DNA from: Tachypleus tridentatus
Taxonomy: Eukaryota; Arthropoda; Merostomata; Xiphosura; Limulidae
Reading direction: 5' to 3'
Length of the DNA stretch: 64,000 nt
Assembly (NCBI RefSeq): GCF_004210375.1
Contig: NW_027467782.1
Coordinates: forward strand, 26,267,276-26,331,275
Position numbers and translations under genes: made by a program
Notes under the pieces: generated by a model
Databases searched by the model: none
What the model was told of the DNA's origin: nothing
What the model saw: the letters and a program-made list of their open reading frames with translations, nothing else
Part shown: positions 48,181 through 61,700 of the stretch, piece by piece
Position numbering within the stretch: position 1 is the stretch's first letter
How the letters are laid out: each line of letters opens with the position of its first letter

Positions 48181-49029
48181 CCGTTAGTCCAACTAATTTT
48201 ATCATATTGAGCAATTATATATTTCTGCCTAAAACTAGCGGAAGTATTTTGAATTTCTTTTAAAGGGCCCTTCACGCGAAGCATCAAGTTTGACAGTGTA
48301 ACCTGCATTCTTTAGCAGTGTTTCAGCCCTTATAGATTCCATCTTTAAAAACTTTACTAACAGGAGCTAAGTGTACGATTTTTAACCCAAGATAACAAAA
48401 TGTAGTAACTGAAAAGTACAGTTAACACATAATCGCTGCCTATATTTACTTTGTACAACCTCTAGAATGGCCTGAACGAGTCCGAAACGCTTGGAGACCA
48501 AAGTACGACAAAAAAATAATAATAAAAAATCAATGAATGTAATCATGCTTGATTGATTTTAATCCATTAATTTTAAACAATTATGTTATAACTTTTTTGC
48601 GGTTTATTTTAGGTAATTAGTGATAGGGTAAAAATATTTCTTCCAATGTCAAAAATCCTGACTACTGTTAACACGCTACTAATAACCTACAATGTAAAAT
48701 AAGACTTGTAACCATATAATAACAAAGTAATATTTGATTGGTGTTCCATGTAAACAGCTATACTGGAGAAACTTGTTACTAAAGGAATTTGAACTTAAAA
48801 CAAATAAAAACGTCTCATAAAGGTAAAAACTATGATGAAATATATGTCGCCAGAAGACAACAGTTAAACTGTACTAGTTTTGTCTCAGTAATTTAGGTAA
48901 TAGAAATATTTCGTGCACACTTGTACAAACAGATGCTATTGTAAACTATCTAAACAATTTGACACGTGAAGACTGCTTTTATGAAAGTCTTTTAAAACCC
49001 GACAAGTACAAGCGATTTATCTCCCATCA
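48181..49029. other. Unassigned AT-rich DNA
   Basis: No element or gene recognised. Confidence 0.4.
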
Positions 49030-49350
49030 AGACTTAACCCAAGGGCATAGGGGTCAGTGAAATCTCATAGTCAAAAGGCGACGGAGTCTCAGCTCAGTGA
49101 GGGTCAAAGCTGTGTAGGGAACAGCCACTAAGAGAAATAATTTTGTTTGTTTCGGATATTTACAAGGGCTATCTGGGTTAGTAGTCCCTAATTTTAAAGT
49201 GGCTACAACAGCGCTGACATCCAGCCCTTGAGCCACTCTAATAATGTCAATGTCGCTCTTTTGACACAGACCCAAAGTGCGAGGTGCGATTTTAAGGCAA
49301 CATGTAAGACCTCCGATTCACAGTCCAGAACGCTGACCACTGTCCAGTCA
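49030..49350 (-). mobile_element. Degenerate SINE, family C-like, in two pieces
   Basis: The reverse-oriented block 49,140-49,350 has tail-side tttgtttgtttcg, acaagggctatctgggttag, agccactctaataatgtcaa, and a head ending gctgaccactgtcc. The piece at 49,030-49,110 may be part of another copy (agtctcagctcagtgagggt). Confidence 0.5.
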
Positions 49351-49415
49351 GTCACGTGATAAATTACTTTTGTTTTTTTCACATATTACGTCTAAAGATT
49401 TAATTGCTTGCTTGT

Positions 49416-49500
49416 TTGGAATTAAACACAAAGCTACACGATAGGTATCTAAACCCGGTTTGTAGCGGTGCGAGTTTACAGACTGTGGCACTGGGAGGGA
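49416..49500 (-). mobile_element. Short SINE fragment
   Basis: Tail-like ttggaattaaacacaaagct and cacgataggtatct, then ggtttgtagcggtgcgagtt joined to a head-like end; the middle is deleted. Its overall shape matches family B. Confidence 0.4.
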
Positions 49501-49950
49501 CGTGTAAAGAGAAACAAAACTAAGACACTTAGCACCTTTTCAGCAAAAGCTCGTTTCTCAAACACAACAAAAGTAATCAACTTAAGTAGAATGTATCTTT
49601 TATTGATTTCAATGCTGCAAGTGATAACAATTCTGATAGCACATATAAGGTAAAATTCGAATTTTAAAAACCTTCGACAGCATACAAATAGCCCTTCACG
49701 AAACATTGCGTTTAACAACAAACAAACAACTTACTCCATTCACTTTATAAAAAGATCCACAGTGGGACAGAGATAAGTGTATCGATTTTCAACACGGTTG
49801 ATACCCCCGCTGAATATGCTCTACAATAAACATATAAATCATAATAAACAAACACTTCATAATATTCAAGATATAAAACACTCGTTAATAAGTGGCCTTG
49901 ACGTTAAGCTTTAACTTTTAGGTAGAAAAATAGAAAACTTCAACGAAATA

Positions 49951-50231
49951 TTGGTTTTGTTTTCTTTTCGAATTTCGCGCACATTTACACGAGGGCTAAC
50001 TGTATTAGCCGTCCCTAATTTAGCAATGTAAGAATAGAAGGAAGGCAGCTTGTTATCACCACTGACCGCCAACTCTTGGGCTACTCTTTTACCAACGAAT
50101 TGTGGGTTTGATCGGGACACTATAATGGCCCTACGGCTGAAAGGGCGAGCATGTTTGGTGAGACGGAAATTCGAACCCGCGATCCTCGCATTACAAGTTA
50201 AGCGCCTTAACCACCTGGCCATGCAGCGCCA
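49951..50231 (-). mobile_element. SINE family A with long flanking direct repeat
   Basis: Full length in reverse orientation (tail at 49,951, head ending ctggccatgcagcgcc). It is flanked by aaacttcaacgaaatattgg (ending 49,951) and aaacttcaaggaaatattgg (ending about 50,260), a match of 20 positions with one difference. This fits a long target-site duplication, or a tandem duplication including the next SINE. Confidence 0.88.
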
Positions 50232-50261
50232 GAAGAATAGTAAACTTCAAGGAAATATTGG

Positions 50262-50533
50262 TTTTTGTTTAGTTTTTGAATTTCATGCACAGCTACACGA
50301 GGGCTATTTGTTCTAGCCGTCCCTAATTTAGCAGTGTAAAACTAAAAGGAAGACAGCTAGTCATCACCACCAACTCTTGGGCTACTCTTTTATCAACAAA
50401 TAGTGTGATTGACCGTGACATTATAACGCTCCCACGACTAAAATGGCGAGCATGTTTGGTGCGACGGGTATTCGAACCCGCAAGTCTCAGATTACGATTC
50501 GAGCGCTTTAACCACCTGGCCATGCTGGGCCCC
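50262..50533 (-). mobile_element. SINE family A, second of a same-strand pair
   Basis: It begins right at the repeated flank of the previous copy and keeps the order tail, ctagccgtccctaatttagc, tcatcaccaccaactcttgg, gggtattcgaacccgcaag (B box) and head (ctggccatgctgggcc). The two copies differ at many positions, so they are separate insertions or an old duplication. Confidence 0.88.
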
Positions 50534-51015
50534 GAAACATTGGACATCCGCCACCTTCATCCAAGCCATTCTTACCAAAAAAGCATCCACAACTAGAAAC
50601 AAATTTCAAAGACATGTTCATGCAGAATACACAAGTCGAGAAGCTATTTAAGTCAATAGACAAATTTACACAGACACTCCATACAAAGAAGGATATAATG
50701 AAAACTCAATCATCACAAACGCACTTTTAAACATCAACTGATTTCTTCCAAACAAGCATGTTGAAACCTAGATATGTATTTCCAAGATAGCCTGGAGAAC
50801 TAAGACAGACAAACAACCTGTTAGCGACTTTTGAAGATTTCGACACTCATTATCGAGAGAGTCTCATTCACCCTAGAGATATGGAACTGATGCTGTGTTC
50901 GACAGAATCTTCTATTACTGTCTCGTGTTCTCAACATTTTACTCCTACAAAGAAAAACAATCTTCGAAAAACGACGACCACGAGACGTTTTCAGACTCAT
51001 TATCGACCCTTTTAA
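50534..51015 (+). pseudogene. Possible coding relic, unrecognised
   Basis: Two plus-strand stretches look protein-like. In one frame from about 50,590: LETNFKDMFMQNTQVEKLF and onward to a stop near 50,730. In another frame from about 50,793: LLATFEDFDTHYRESLIHP, with TAA at 51,013-51,015. No ATG or splice context supports a gene and I recognise no family. It may be a fragment of a mobile-element protein. Confidence 0.2.
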
Positions 51016-51953
51016 AAATAGTCCATTATTCATTATGTATACTAATAATTTGTAATGTGAACATATTACCACATGCTATTTATAAAATTATTGTACCTTT
51101 TAAAAGTAATGGATTAATATGTTTCTAGTCTTATATTTTTGTGAGGTGATAAAACTGTATACTTTCCTTGTAAGTTTATTATGCAGCAGTTAGAAAATTG
51201 TGCACAATTACTATTTAATTATATGAATTTTACTAAGTAAGTGGTGTATTATATTCACACAAGTAAGCACCATTTCTCCAAGTTATATTAATAACCTTTT
51301 AGAAGTGTATGTAGCTGTAACATTCGCAATGTCCTAATAATATGATGTTAGTTTTGAATATGTAATACAACAGTTCTGCTTAGATTATATGCAGAAATTA
51401 ATCTATTTTAGTAAATGTATGGTTTTAATCCTTACAATATTAATAACACAATGGATTATTTTGATCTATAAACCTTGTAACCATTACTGTGATCACACTT
51501 TGAAAGTTCCTTGGAAATAATATATTTCTACAACTGTTATTTTAACTCTTCAGAATTTGTCGAATCTCCCCTTTAAATCAAAATGTACAGTTATTCAGTT
51601 ACACATTTTTTAACACTGAGTTATGCAACTATTTTTACTGGGACTGAAATAATTACAACTGAATACAAACCCTTATTGATGTAAGCTGTTTTTGGATGAA
51701 TCAAATTACCAACACTACATTTTTTTTTCTTTCCTTGGCAGGTCATAAAAGTATTAGATGTTTTTAATATTTAAAATTACTAAATTTTATAATTTGAATC
51801 ATATTTTCAATACTTCAAGAATACCATTCTACAGACTGATTAACCTGCATACTTATTTTTAATCTACATCACGTATTCTATAAAATTGTTGTGATATTTA
51901 TAATTTTCTGTACTAAAAAATTAACTTCCAATAAGTACTTATCTCCTTTTACA
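51016..51953. other. Unassigned AT-rich DNA
   Basis: No element or gene recognised. Confidence 0.4.
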
Positions 51954-52230
51954 CAGGTCTGAAATAACCAGGCAGTTAAGACCCTCAACTCGTAATTTGA
52001 AAGTTGCTAGTTCCAATCCCCATCACACCAAACATGCTCACCCTTTGGCTGTAGGGGACTTCTAATGTTACGGTCAATCCCAACATTCATTGGTAGAGAA
52101 GTAGCCCAAGAGTTGGCAGCGAGTGGTGATGACTAGCTGTCTTCCCTCTAGTCTTACACTGCTAAATTAAGGATGGCTAGTGGAGATAGACCTCATGTAG
52201 CTTTCACGAAATTATAAAACAAACAAACAA
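51954..52230 (+). mobile_element. SINE family A, near full length
   Basis: The head carries caactcgtaatttgaaag (anticodon-loop word ctcgtaa) and a mutated B box (agttccaatcc). The middle has gagtggtgatgactagctgt and acactgctaaattaagga; the tail is aaacaaacaaacaa. Confidence 0.87.
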
Positions 52231-55200
52231 TCCTTTTACATCAATAGATATTCTCATTCAATGCTGGCATCTATTTGTGAAACTTGTTTTCAAGCATGTC
52301 CTGAGTTACTGCCTCCTCTTGATTGCAAATTATTCATTAAAATTATCATGTGACAACCCTCCATCAGTAATAGTGCAAGGTATTCTCATTACGCTTATGA
52401 CTTCCTCTGTTCAATTCTACCAGATATCACTTTAAGTTCTCTTAGAATCTGGAAGCATCAGGTTTTAATGAAAAGGTAAGATGGGAAGTGTGAAATTTGG
52501 TAAGAACCTTCCAGAAATACATTTACAGTTTAGGTGAATTACAACTTCCAATACAGTGCATTATGTCATATCAACATATAGCAAGAATCTTACATTGAAT
52601 AGGTGGAAGAAACAGTTTTAGGGAAGGAAAGAAGCATCCTCCAAAGCCATCCAGAGGACACACCTGAAGACAAGAAAGTCAAATTTGGAAAACTGATGTG
52701 GGAGACTGAGCCAGGTATACATTTCACCCAGATAAGAAAGATGTGGTACTTATGGGAAAACTGGAATGTAATGAGGGCTATCAATCTTCATTAGAAGAAA
52801 AGTGAGGGCATAAAATACAGTGGAGAGTCTGAAGGAACAACAACACTTGAAACAGTGCAATGGATGACCACAAAGATCTATTTTCAAATGCAGACCGTAA
52901 TGATTCACTCAATACAAGGCATGGTAGGGATGAAGAGCTATTCTATTCTTAACCATATATGTTTTGGTTTAGAATAATGGCTACTTTGATAATACTTTCA
53001 CAGTTGACTAGATGCCCCCATTAGTTCTGTCAAGACAATATAAAATAAACTTAAAACAGATTTACCAGAGATCCATACAATGAAAAATAAACTTTGGAAG
53101 TACTGATGTGATTAATTATTATAGTTTACAAAAATAGAGGCATTCATGTAATCCACACCCTGCATACTGACACACTTGGTGATTTATTGAGATGGAAGAT
53201 TAGTGTGAGAAAATATTACATTATAAAGAACATGGGGTTTACCAAACACAAGTTCTAACTTTTTGATAATCTATAATTAGTTCAGATGTTTACCACTTTG
53301 CAAAATAAAATTGACATGAGGAATGAAAATTAAAACAGACTCAAAAGGAAAAAATATTAAAAAATGCACTGCAGACTCAACACATACCTAGATAAAAATT
53401 CTGCACTTTACAGGTCACAATTCTTTCGAAACAGAAACTAATTACATGATTATGTTCTCCTTGTAGCTGGCCAATCAACTTAGATGGCAATAATCCAGAA
53501 GAACATATTACTTTTGTGCCATTAATGATACAAATTCACACTCAAGTTGATACCAGGTGAACTATCCCACGAAGCAGCAGGTACCAGCTGTCATGACTCA
53601 TATTAGGTACAGCAACACCTAGAAGTCAACTAGCACATGCCCTAGTAAGAAGTTCTGAGCTAGAATCATAAAAATAACTCCAAATTTTATGTTTCATATT
53701 TATCAAGCCGAGGTACCTGTCCTTTATTTGTACATGAACTTAAACAAAACCTGGGGCTGGAAGATATGATAAATTAGAAAAATCTTGATTTTCATACAAT
53801 TCATTTAGAACATTCATTTACTAGACTGTATAATGGTTATTATGACCCTGTAGAAAGAGGTAGTATCAATTGTAATGTCAGTAGGGGTGCATTCTGTTAC
53901 CTGCTTTCAACACCCAGCTCATCACATCTTTCTGCAGTGTTTCACATGATTATTTAATAGAAAACCAATGGCTACAGAAGTGTCTTACAGATAGGTCAAA
54001 GTAAGAAATTATTACAACTCAAACAACAGCTTTTCATACCAGCCTTATGGTGGCTGTTGAAATAGAAACTTCATCTCAGTTTATGTATTATTGTAACAAA
54101 GGCAGTCATCTTTGTTCATTTAATTCCTCCAAAGAGAGCCCAGCACAGTCTCTGAGATGTATATATTAAATGTTTGTCTGCTTTAGGCACACTGTATGCA
54201 TGCATATTAGAAAAAATTATAAACGTGTCTTACTTTTTTAGTTTAAGATCAAGACACCATCTACAAATATAATTAATGTTAACTTTATTAAAGTGTTCAA
54301 TAACAGCAATAATGGGGGTGGAGGAGTTACGAACCCTACATTAATATGTCCCCTTTTCCAAATTATCTTCACATTTACTCTCATGAAGAAGGATAGTCAT
54401 CTATTGAAAGCAGTGCTGTTTTTGGTCTTCTTTAAAAACATTTCACACAGTTTGGTTAAGATTGGTCCAGTGAAGATAATGTAACAAGAGAAAGACAGAT
54501 ATTTGTGTTTTATATATATATATACACGATATAGCAATGAGGTTTATGGTATCAGTATACCAACTAATTCTACTTTCAACAAATCAAGACAAAATTTAGC
54601 TATTTTCCTTCTTTTCTCAGACATAAATACTAGTTTCATTTCCAGAACACTGAGAACAGTTGTTATTCTATTTTCCAGGTGGGTGTCAATAGTACTTCAA
54701 GTCCACTGCCATGTTTGTTGATTTATGAAAGAAGGGTAAAATTAAGTACAATACAGCTTTATTATTGTTTGGTTACTCTGGTTGTTATCATCTATAATTT
54801 GATTAAACAACCTTTAAATACTTTTCATGAAGATAGGCAAAACAGCATGTATGCCGAAATACGTAAACAAAACTTTCCCAACAAGAGGCTCCTGAGTAAT
54901 TGAAGTTTCACTTTACTGAATCAGGAAAATAATTTTAAAAAATTCTTGCAAGGTTTTTTTAACAGATGCCTAGAAATATCCACTTATCAACACTTGTTTC
55001 CAGTTCAGCATGTGAATGCTTTACTTGTGCATCAAATGCATTGATAAATATGTTTGTCTTTAAAAGTATTAAAGCTTATAAAGCAGTTAACTGTTTCTAT
55101 TTGCAATAAATTCATTTTAAAACATTTTATCAATCAGATTTGTTTTGGAAATAATAAACACAAACACCACTTTCTTCTTTTCAAACAGAATAAGAACATG

Positions 55201-57034
55201 TAATTATTAGATTCATTATGTTTGACAATCAAACACATTCATTACCACCAGACATGAGAAGAGAGAAAAGAGTATTGTTTTTCACCTGCTCTAGATCTCT
55301 CAGACCTATGGTGTTCAACATGGTCACCACTTGCCACATGCCAAAACAGCTATTGACCTGTGGTGAACTGGTGCTTTACTTCTACCACCTATTTTTCAGT
55401 ATAATTAATTCTATTAATAAATAATTGGAAACATTACTATGTATTTTTTACCCATCTGTAAAAACACAGTTAATTTTTTTGTCACATAGCAAAACTTTTA
55501 ACACATTTTAAACAGTTTTGGTGACTATAAAAATGCAGTTTTTCCAAATGGTGAAAATGTAAACACATTTTAAACAGTTTTGGTGACTATGAAATACATT
55601 TGGACACTGGTGTATTAGACCTAAAAGCACACCCACTCCCACAGCTTTTTAAAGAACCACAATTATTCCAATGTTCTGATTTCATTCCAGTTAGAAACTT
55701 ACTTTTAAATAGTATATATAATCATTTAAATTGGTGTGTTGGACTAAGGATTCTTTTACAGTGGGTGTTTGCCACATTTTGGAGATAAATTCAAAATAAA
55801 TGAACAGCATGCATTCCACTTATTTTAAAATATGTTCAAAACAAGTGAAACATGACAAATTCTTCACAATATATGTATCACAACTGGATCTAAATACTGT
55901 ATGGTTCTCTTCTTCACAAAAATCCATTTTGGCCAAATTCAATTAGTTTAAAATGCAGTTGACAAGCCAAACTATTTTTCTCTATTTTAAATGATTCATT
56001 TCACATTTTCTAACTTCTCTCTGACTGAAAGTCTCTTTTCCTCGGTTTTACTTTTGGCTCACTTCCTACTCTGGAAGTATTGCAGAGTATTGAGGCATTC
56101 TAGAAATCTCTGTAGCCTTAATATCAATTACACAACTTTCAATAACCTTCTGCTTTCAACTTTCTTACTGTGAAACAAAACAGTCAAGAAATATTAACTC
56201 ACAAAATAAATTACCACCACCTACATTAAACAGTGTATTCTATCTTATAACACTGAACTTATATTTTAGTCACTACACTACTTGCCATTGATTGAAAACA
56301 CTTAAAGTTTGTTGTAATGCAGTTTTTGAAGAGGAGGAAGAGAAAGTGGACCAGTTTGAACAATTCTTGAATTTCAAAAGATAACTTAATTTTAGTGAAA
56401 TACTTGATCAAAAACTTTGAATTTTTTGTATACAAAAAACTTGTAATATTTACAGAAAGCTAGTCAGATTTTGTGAAGATACACATATCATTTTAAAAGT
56501 TACAGTGTGGAAACTGATGATTATAAACAAAGTCACACAGACACACTCTGTAATGAAAGGGTTCATTTCTTTTGTTCTTATCCCACTCTTACATGACATT
56601 TTAAGAAAAGAAATGTAGTTCCTCTATCCAGTAAGTATTTATTGCACTGGCTACTGAACCTTACCCTTCCAAGAAGCCAACAGTTGTTAACTACTATTCA
56701 CAGCAGTGGATATACTAATTAGACTCCTTACTGAAAACCTGTATGCATCTGTTCAATGCACTTTGTTTCACTGTTACTTTGTGTTGTATCTTACCACTTG
56801 TACTTGAATGAAAGGGAAAAGAAAGAGAGTAAGATATTTGGTGTAGACCGAAGATAGTTTAGAGACAGCAGAGTTGTTCTATAGTTCCTATAAAAAACAA
56901 AACATACCACTTTAAGCTTTGATGTTATGCTTATAATGCCAACAAACATCTCATCAGGGTCCTAGCAACATAAGAACTGGTAACTCCATTTTTCTCTCCG
57001 CATGTAAAATTCAAGTGATTTTCACCCAGTCATC
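52231..57034. other. Unassigned DNA, 4.8 kb
   Basis: Lower in tandem repeats than the left half. It contains a 62-bp-spaced duplication of ttttaaacagttttggtgac (near 55,507 and 55,569) and a short TA run near 54,515-54,525. Short open frames on both strands lack splice or family support. It may be intergenic, or intron of the dynein gene if that extends this far on the minus strand. Confidence 0.4.
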
Positions 57035-57125
57035 TAAAGTAGGGGCGTAGATCCTGGGGTGGATGAGTGGGATACACCTCCTTCATTTTAGGTGGGGGTA
57101 TGGTGCATACAATCATCCCCTACAG
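57035..57125. other. GC-richer patch, possible transposon end
   Basis: gtaggggcgtagatcctggg and gtgggggtatggtgcata stand out from AT-rich surroundings and resemble ends of dispersed elements. No inverted partner found. A run of C lies at about 57,670-57,688. Confidence 0.3.
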
Positions 57126-58147
57126 TTTGGTCTGTTGAATTGTTTTATTGCATCACAGGCTTACAAATTGTTTATTCTTGTGATTCTCATGTTCTTACCA
57201 ATTAAAATACATAATTAGGCCTAGACGTAGGCTTTTTCAGTAGCCGAAATATACATCTTTAATATAGGCGTGCTTCTAAGCTTTTCGATTTAGGTGATAG
57301 TTTGTAAGTATCAGTCAGTAGGCCTAAGTATAGATGCAAGGCTTGCAAGCACTATCACAGAATCTACCTACGTCTTGTAATGTAGTGTAAGATTAAGTAA
57401 CATTTTCATCACAACAGACTGAACAGAGCATGAAATTCGAAAATATCACTCCCAATCATAAACTCCTGTTATTTAGATCTGGTAAGCAATTTGTTGCTTG
57501 TAGCTGAATCAATCTAATGTGTATATTGTGCATGTCTATGTTGTTATGCATGTTTAGCGGTTTTATTGTCGAACGCCTTACCTTATTCGCCTTAGCAGCT
57601 GAAGCCGATGACCATAGTGTACGTTTAGTGTACAGTTAACAATAGGTTCGGGCCTCTCGAATCCAGACGTGCCCTACACCCCCCCCCCTCCGCTCCCTTT
57701 AGTCTGAGCCTCGATTTTACAACAGGGCTCATTAGACCTGTGTTTGTGGCTCTCATTAAACCATGAAATTTCAGATTATCACCACCCTTTAATAAAGTGC
57801 TGGTGTTTTATGGTAAAAGAACAATATATTCTCTTGTCACACATAGTAAAAATATTGTATTTTCTTGTATAATTGTTGACTACATTGTTGATCAACAGAC
57901 AATGTATATAACACGGTGTACATGTCTCATAACAAACTATTCTGACTTTTTTTTTCGTTGTATTCTCGAATTTATCAAAACAAAACATCACATATATACC
58001 CGAAACTGTTATTTGTTAAGCTTCTCATATATGTATGTATATATAATAATAATAATAGTGCCCCTAAATTCCGTAAGGAACAGAGGGCCGCAAACTCTGC
58101 GGTTTCAAAACAGACTTGGTTTTTTAGTGAGTAGGTTGTTAGCCTAC
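57126..58147. other. Unassigned DNA
   Basis: Contains the poly-C tract and a short (taa)n run near 58,042-58,057. The open frame over 57,797-58,264 runs into the SINE and is not supported. Confidence 0.4.
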
Positions 58148-58428
58148 GGCCCGGCATGGCCAAGCGCGTTAAAGCGTGCGACTCGTAATCTGAGGGTCGC
58201 GGGTTCGCATCCCCGTCGTGCCAAACATGCTCGCCCTTTCAGCCGTGGGGGCTTTATAATGTGACGGTCAATCCCACTATCCGTTGGTAACAGAGTAACC
58301 CAAGACTGGGCGGTGGGTGGTGATGACTTGCTGCCTTCACTCTAATCTTACACTGCTAAATTAGGGACGACTAGCACAGATAACCCTCAAGTAACTTTGT
58401 GCGAAATTCAAAAACAACAACAACAACA
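58148..58428 (+). mobile_element. SINE family A, well-preserved copy
   Basis: Complete head (gcccggcatggccaagcgcg; gcgactcgtaatctgaggg; ggttcgcatcc), middle (cggtcaatcccactatccg; ggtggtgatgacttgctgcc) and tail (aaaacaacaacaacaac). This is one of the best copies for defining the family. Confidence 0.92.
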
Positions 58429-58435
58429 ATTGTTA

Positions 58436-58553
58436 GCCTACTGCACAACCCCCAACCAGGAGGACAATTTCTCGGCCCACTGAGTGGAATCGAACCCCTG
58501 ATGTTAGCGGTGTAAATCCGGAGACATACTGCTGGACTAGCGGGGGAGCGTGT
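58436..58553 (-). mobile_element. SINE family B, head region
   Basis: The reverse complement starts cccccgctagtccagcagta, passes ctccggatttacaccgctaa, and has a B box in ggggttcgattcc. It directly abuts the tail of the family A copy, so one SINE probably landed in or next to the other. Confidence 0.7.
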
Positions 58554-58779
58554 ATATGTATATATACACATTAATTCCAGCTGACAGGTGATATAATTAG
58601 TCTCATAACTTAATGATTTGAATGATGCAAAAAATTAATTATATTAATTATTACAAAGTCAAATTGTTGCTATTATTGCAATAACAAATACATTTTCATC
58701 TGGACTTTTTTAACCACTATGGTAACTTTCAAGATGATATACATTTAATCACACAAAAACTAAAATCCCACATTAATAT

Positions 58780-61700
58780 AGTGAAGGGACTGGTGCAAGA
58801 TTTACCTATTTCAGCTCCATTCAGAGAGCACCCAAAGAAACTCATGGAGTGTGACACCCAATAGCAGGAGCTTCACATGGATATACTTGTGGGATACTAC
58901 TTGTGCAAAATTTTGAGAAATAAAAGTACTCTGAGTGGCACCGTGAGCCACTTTACAGAATCCTGTAAAATAGAGAAAATGTATTCATCTGACTAAGGAT
59001 GGTAAGTAGATTGGAAGATAACAGACTGGAATAGGCAGTAACTCACATGAGATGAGACAGCCAGGTGATGAAGATAGTGTGTGATGAAAGTGGAAGATGT
59101 AGTCCACATGCCAGTCTGTAAAATGTCATCAAGTAGCCATCAAAACAAGAGGCAAAAGAATGGGTGAGATGGGAGATTTGATGAGAAGAAATATGGAACA
59201 GCCTGCAGGTATTGACATCCAATGAAAAGTAGACCAACAACAGCAGTTGACAAACTAAGCCTGTAAGTTTAGATAGTGATAAGTCCCTCAAAGAAGAAAA
59301 TCCCAGGGAAGAAAGAAGTGAAGGGAGCCAGGAAATTATGAGATGTAGGCTAGGTAGCAAGATACAGCATAAACAGAATGCGACAGAAGACACAAGTCAG
59401 ATTGAGCATGGAGTTGTGAAATGGAAGGAAGTATGGGAGAAGGAGGAATCACCTTCCCAAATGCTGAAGTCTTAGAAAGAAAAGAGACCAGACACGATAA
59501 AGTAAAAGATATGGAGGATAGAAAAGGGTATGGAAAGAGTTCAAAGCATAGAAGTCTGAGAGGTGGTGACCTAAGGGAAGGAGTAAGAGGAAATAGAACT
59601 GTAGGGAAATTTAATATCAGGAGTAGGCGACCATTGGCTCAGAGAAACTGGGTAAGAGTATGCACGATTATTAAGGTCCAAACTGAGCAAGGGAACAGGG
59701 CAGGGATATCTATGGAAGGAGAGGAAAAATATGGATAGAACTGGGGAAGACAGTACCTTGCAAAATCAGGAAAGATAATGGGTGGTAGACAAGGCAGCCT
59801 AATGACCAACAATGGTAGAGAGAGCCAACCCTTTGTTGAAAAATATTGTAAAAAAAGAGAGATAGCCAACAATGAGACAGTCAGGATGAAGATGGTGATG
59901 AATAGGTCAGAATGAAAAACACTATTACACTGGTAGATAGACAGGGTAGATAAGCAACAAGAATAAGACAGGAAAAAGATCACCATATAAGAATGGCTGG
60001 TTTGACAGGTAATGGATTGGATAAATCCCAAGTATGAAATCAAATAGCAACATGTTGCAGCAAGAAAGAAGGTGTGAGAGGAAGGAAAAGAGGGAAATAG
60101 CAAGACAGAAGGCAAAAAAGAAAACCAGTGATGAGTCAGTCAAAGAGGTGCCACAAGGGCCCATAATAAAATCATGGAGGTGTGGCAAAAGCACAGATGC
60201 ATAGACTCCCAGGAGAGAGCTCGCTCATCTGAAAACCCAAAGTCAATAAACTATTCCATGGGGCAGAACAAAGTCTGGTCAAGATATATGGCCTACATTG
60301 AGGTTTACAACATATAGTACATGACAGACAATAAGGCAAATGTATTGAGAAGTGACACACGAAAAAGAAGGTATAGGGTTTGAAAACAAAGAGTCCTGGA
60401 TCTGATACTTTTCTGACACTTGATATAAGATATGACTGTGAAGTTTAAAGAGTGAACCATAACTAAATGATCCAACAGGAGGGGTAGAAAATGGGAACTT
60501 GCCCAAAGTACTGCCAAAAGTTTGAGTACATTAAGCTGAAGTCAAGATACATCCTTGATCAGAGTGTTCAACATAAGGTTGTCATTCAGAGATGCCTCTC
60601 TTCCTAGTAAGAATATATTGGTGAAAAAGGCATAAGAAAAATTTGGGTGGAAGTAGGTGCACATTTATAGTGGTATCGAAGTGGTAGACAGCCACTCAAA
60701 ATGTCTGTGAGAAGAGAAACAGTAGGCCCAAAGGTTCCTGTGATTCATTACACTGGTTGCACAAGGGCATTCAGAGATGGTTGATATGAGCATGGCCCAG
60801 TAGAATAAACAGTTTCAGGAAAGCTATAGTTACTAAAGACAATAGAGTCTCTCAGGCAACACGAGTAGGACAGACTCACATCCCAGTGAGAGAATGTTCC
60901 ATCATTTGCAGATAGACAGGGTAAGATTCAGCCCAGCTGAGAAAGAAGTTGAAAAATACTCCCAGAAAAACAAGGTATTTGATGGGATAAGAAAGCATTT
61001 AGAAGTCTTGGCAAGCCATCCTACAAAGACAGTTTCCTACAGAAGGAAAGTATGAAGGTAAGACTTCTCCTGTTAATGGGACAGAAGAAGCCAATCATTC
61101 ATGTAATAATGAAAATCATAGAGCAAGTTCTTTCAGATGGTACACAAAAGCCTTGACTGTTCTGTTAAAGACATAGGAGGTCAATGCAATGCTAAAAGAA
61201 AAAAGGATCGCTGAACTGGAAGGAATGATTTCAAGAAACAAATTTGAAATATTTTTAAGACTCAGCATTGGGAATATGAAGAAACATATCTGAGATGTCA
61301 CTCTTGCTCATCCAAAGTCCAAGGAAAAAGAACCAACAAAGAGTAAAGAAATTTTCCATGCAAAATGAGGGATGACCACCTAGCAGATGAAAGTGGAAAG
61401 GTAGATTACCAGCCTCCAGTCCCCAGTTTTATTGGGGACCACAAACAGGTGAAAGTAAGACCCTCTCTATGACTTGTTTGTGCAACAGATCTGGCACAGT
61501 GACTTCCAGATATTGAAGATAGATGTAATTTGAGAGAGAAGTGAAGTTAACCAGCTATTAACTGAGAGAAGAATTGAAAGGACAGTCCATGAAAACTAAC
61601 AAGTATGACCCATCTAACTGCAGATAGTTGTTAACAAAGATGTGCATATCACAAAGACCAGCCCCCATGACAACTGAATCTGCTCCATTGTCATTGATGA

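Noticed and set aside
57797..58264. A 155-codon plus-strand open frame
   Set aside because: Its C-terminal third is SINE sequence and its N-terminal part is AT-rich with no family resemblance or splice context.
59639..60115. A 158-codon minus-strand open frame rich in S, L, F, P
   Set aside because: It reflects the pyrimidine bias of that strand; I see no family motif and do not take it as a gene.
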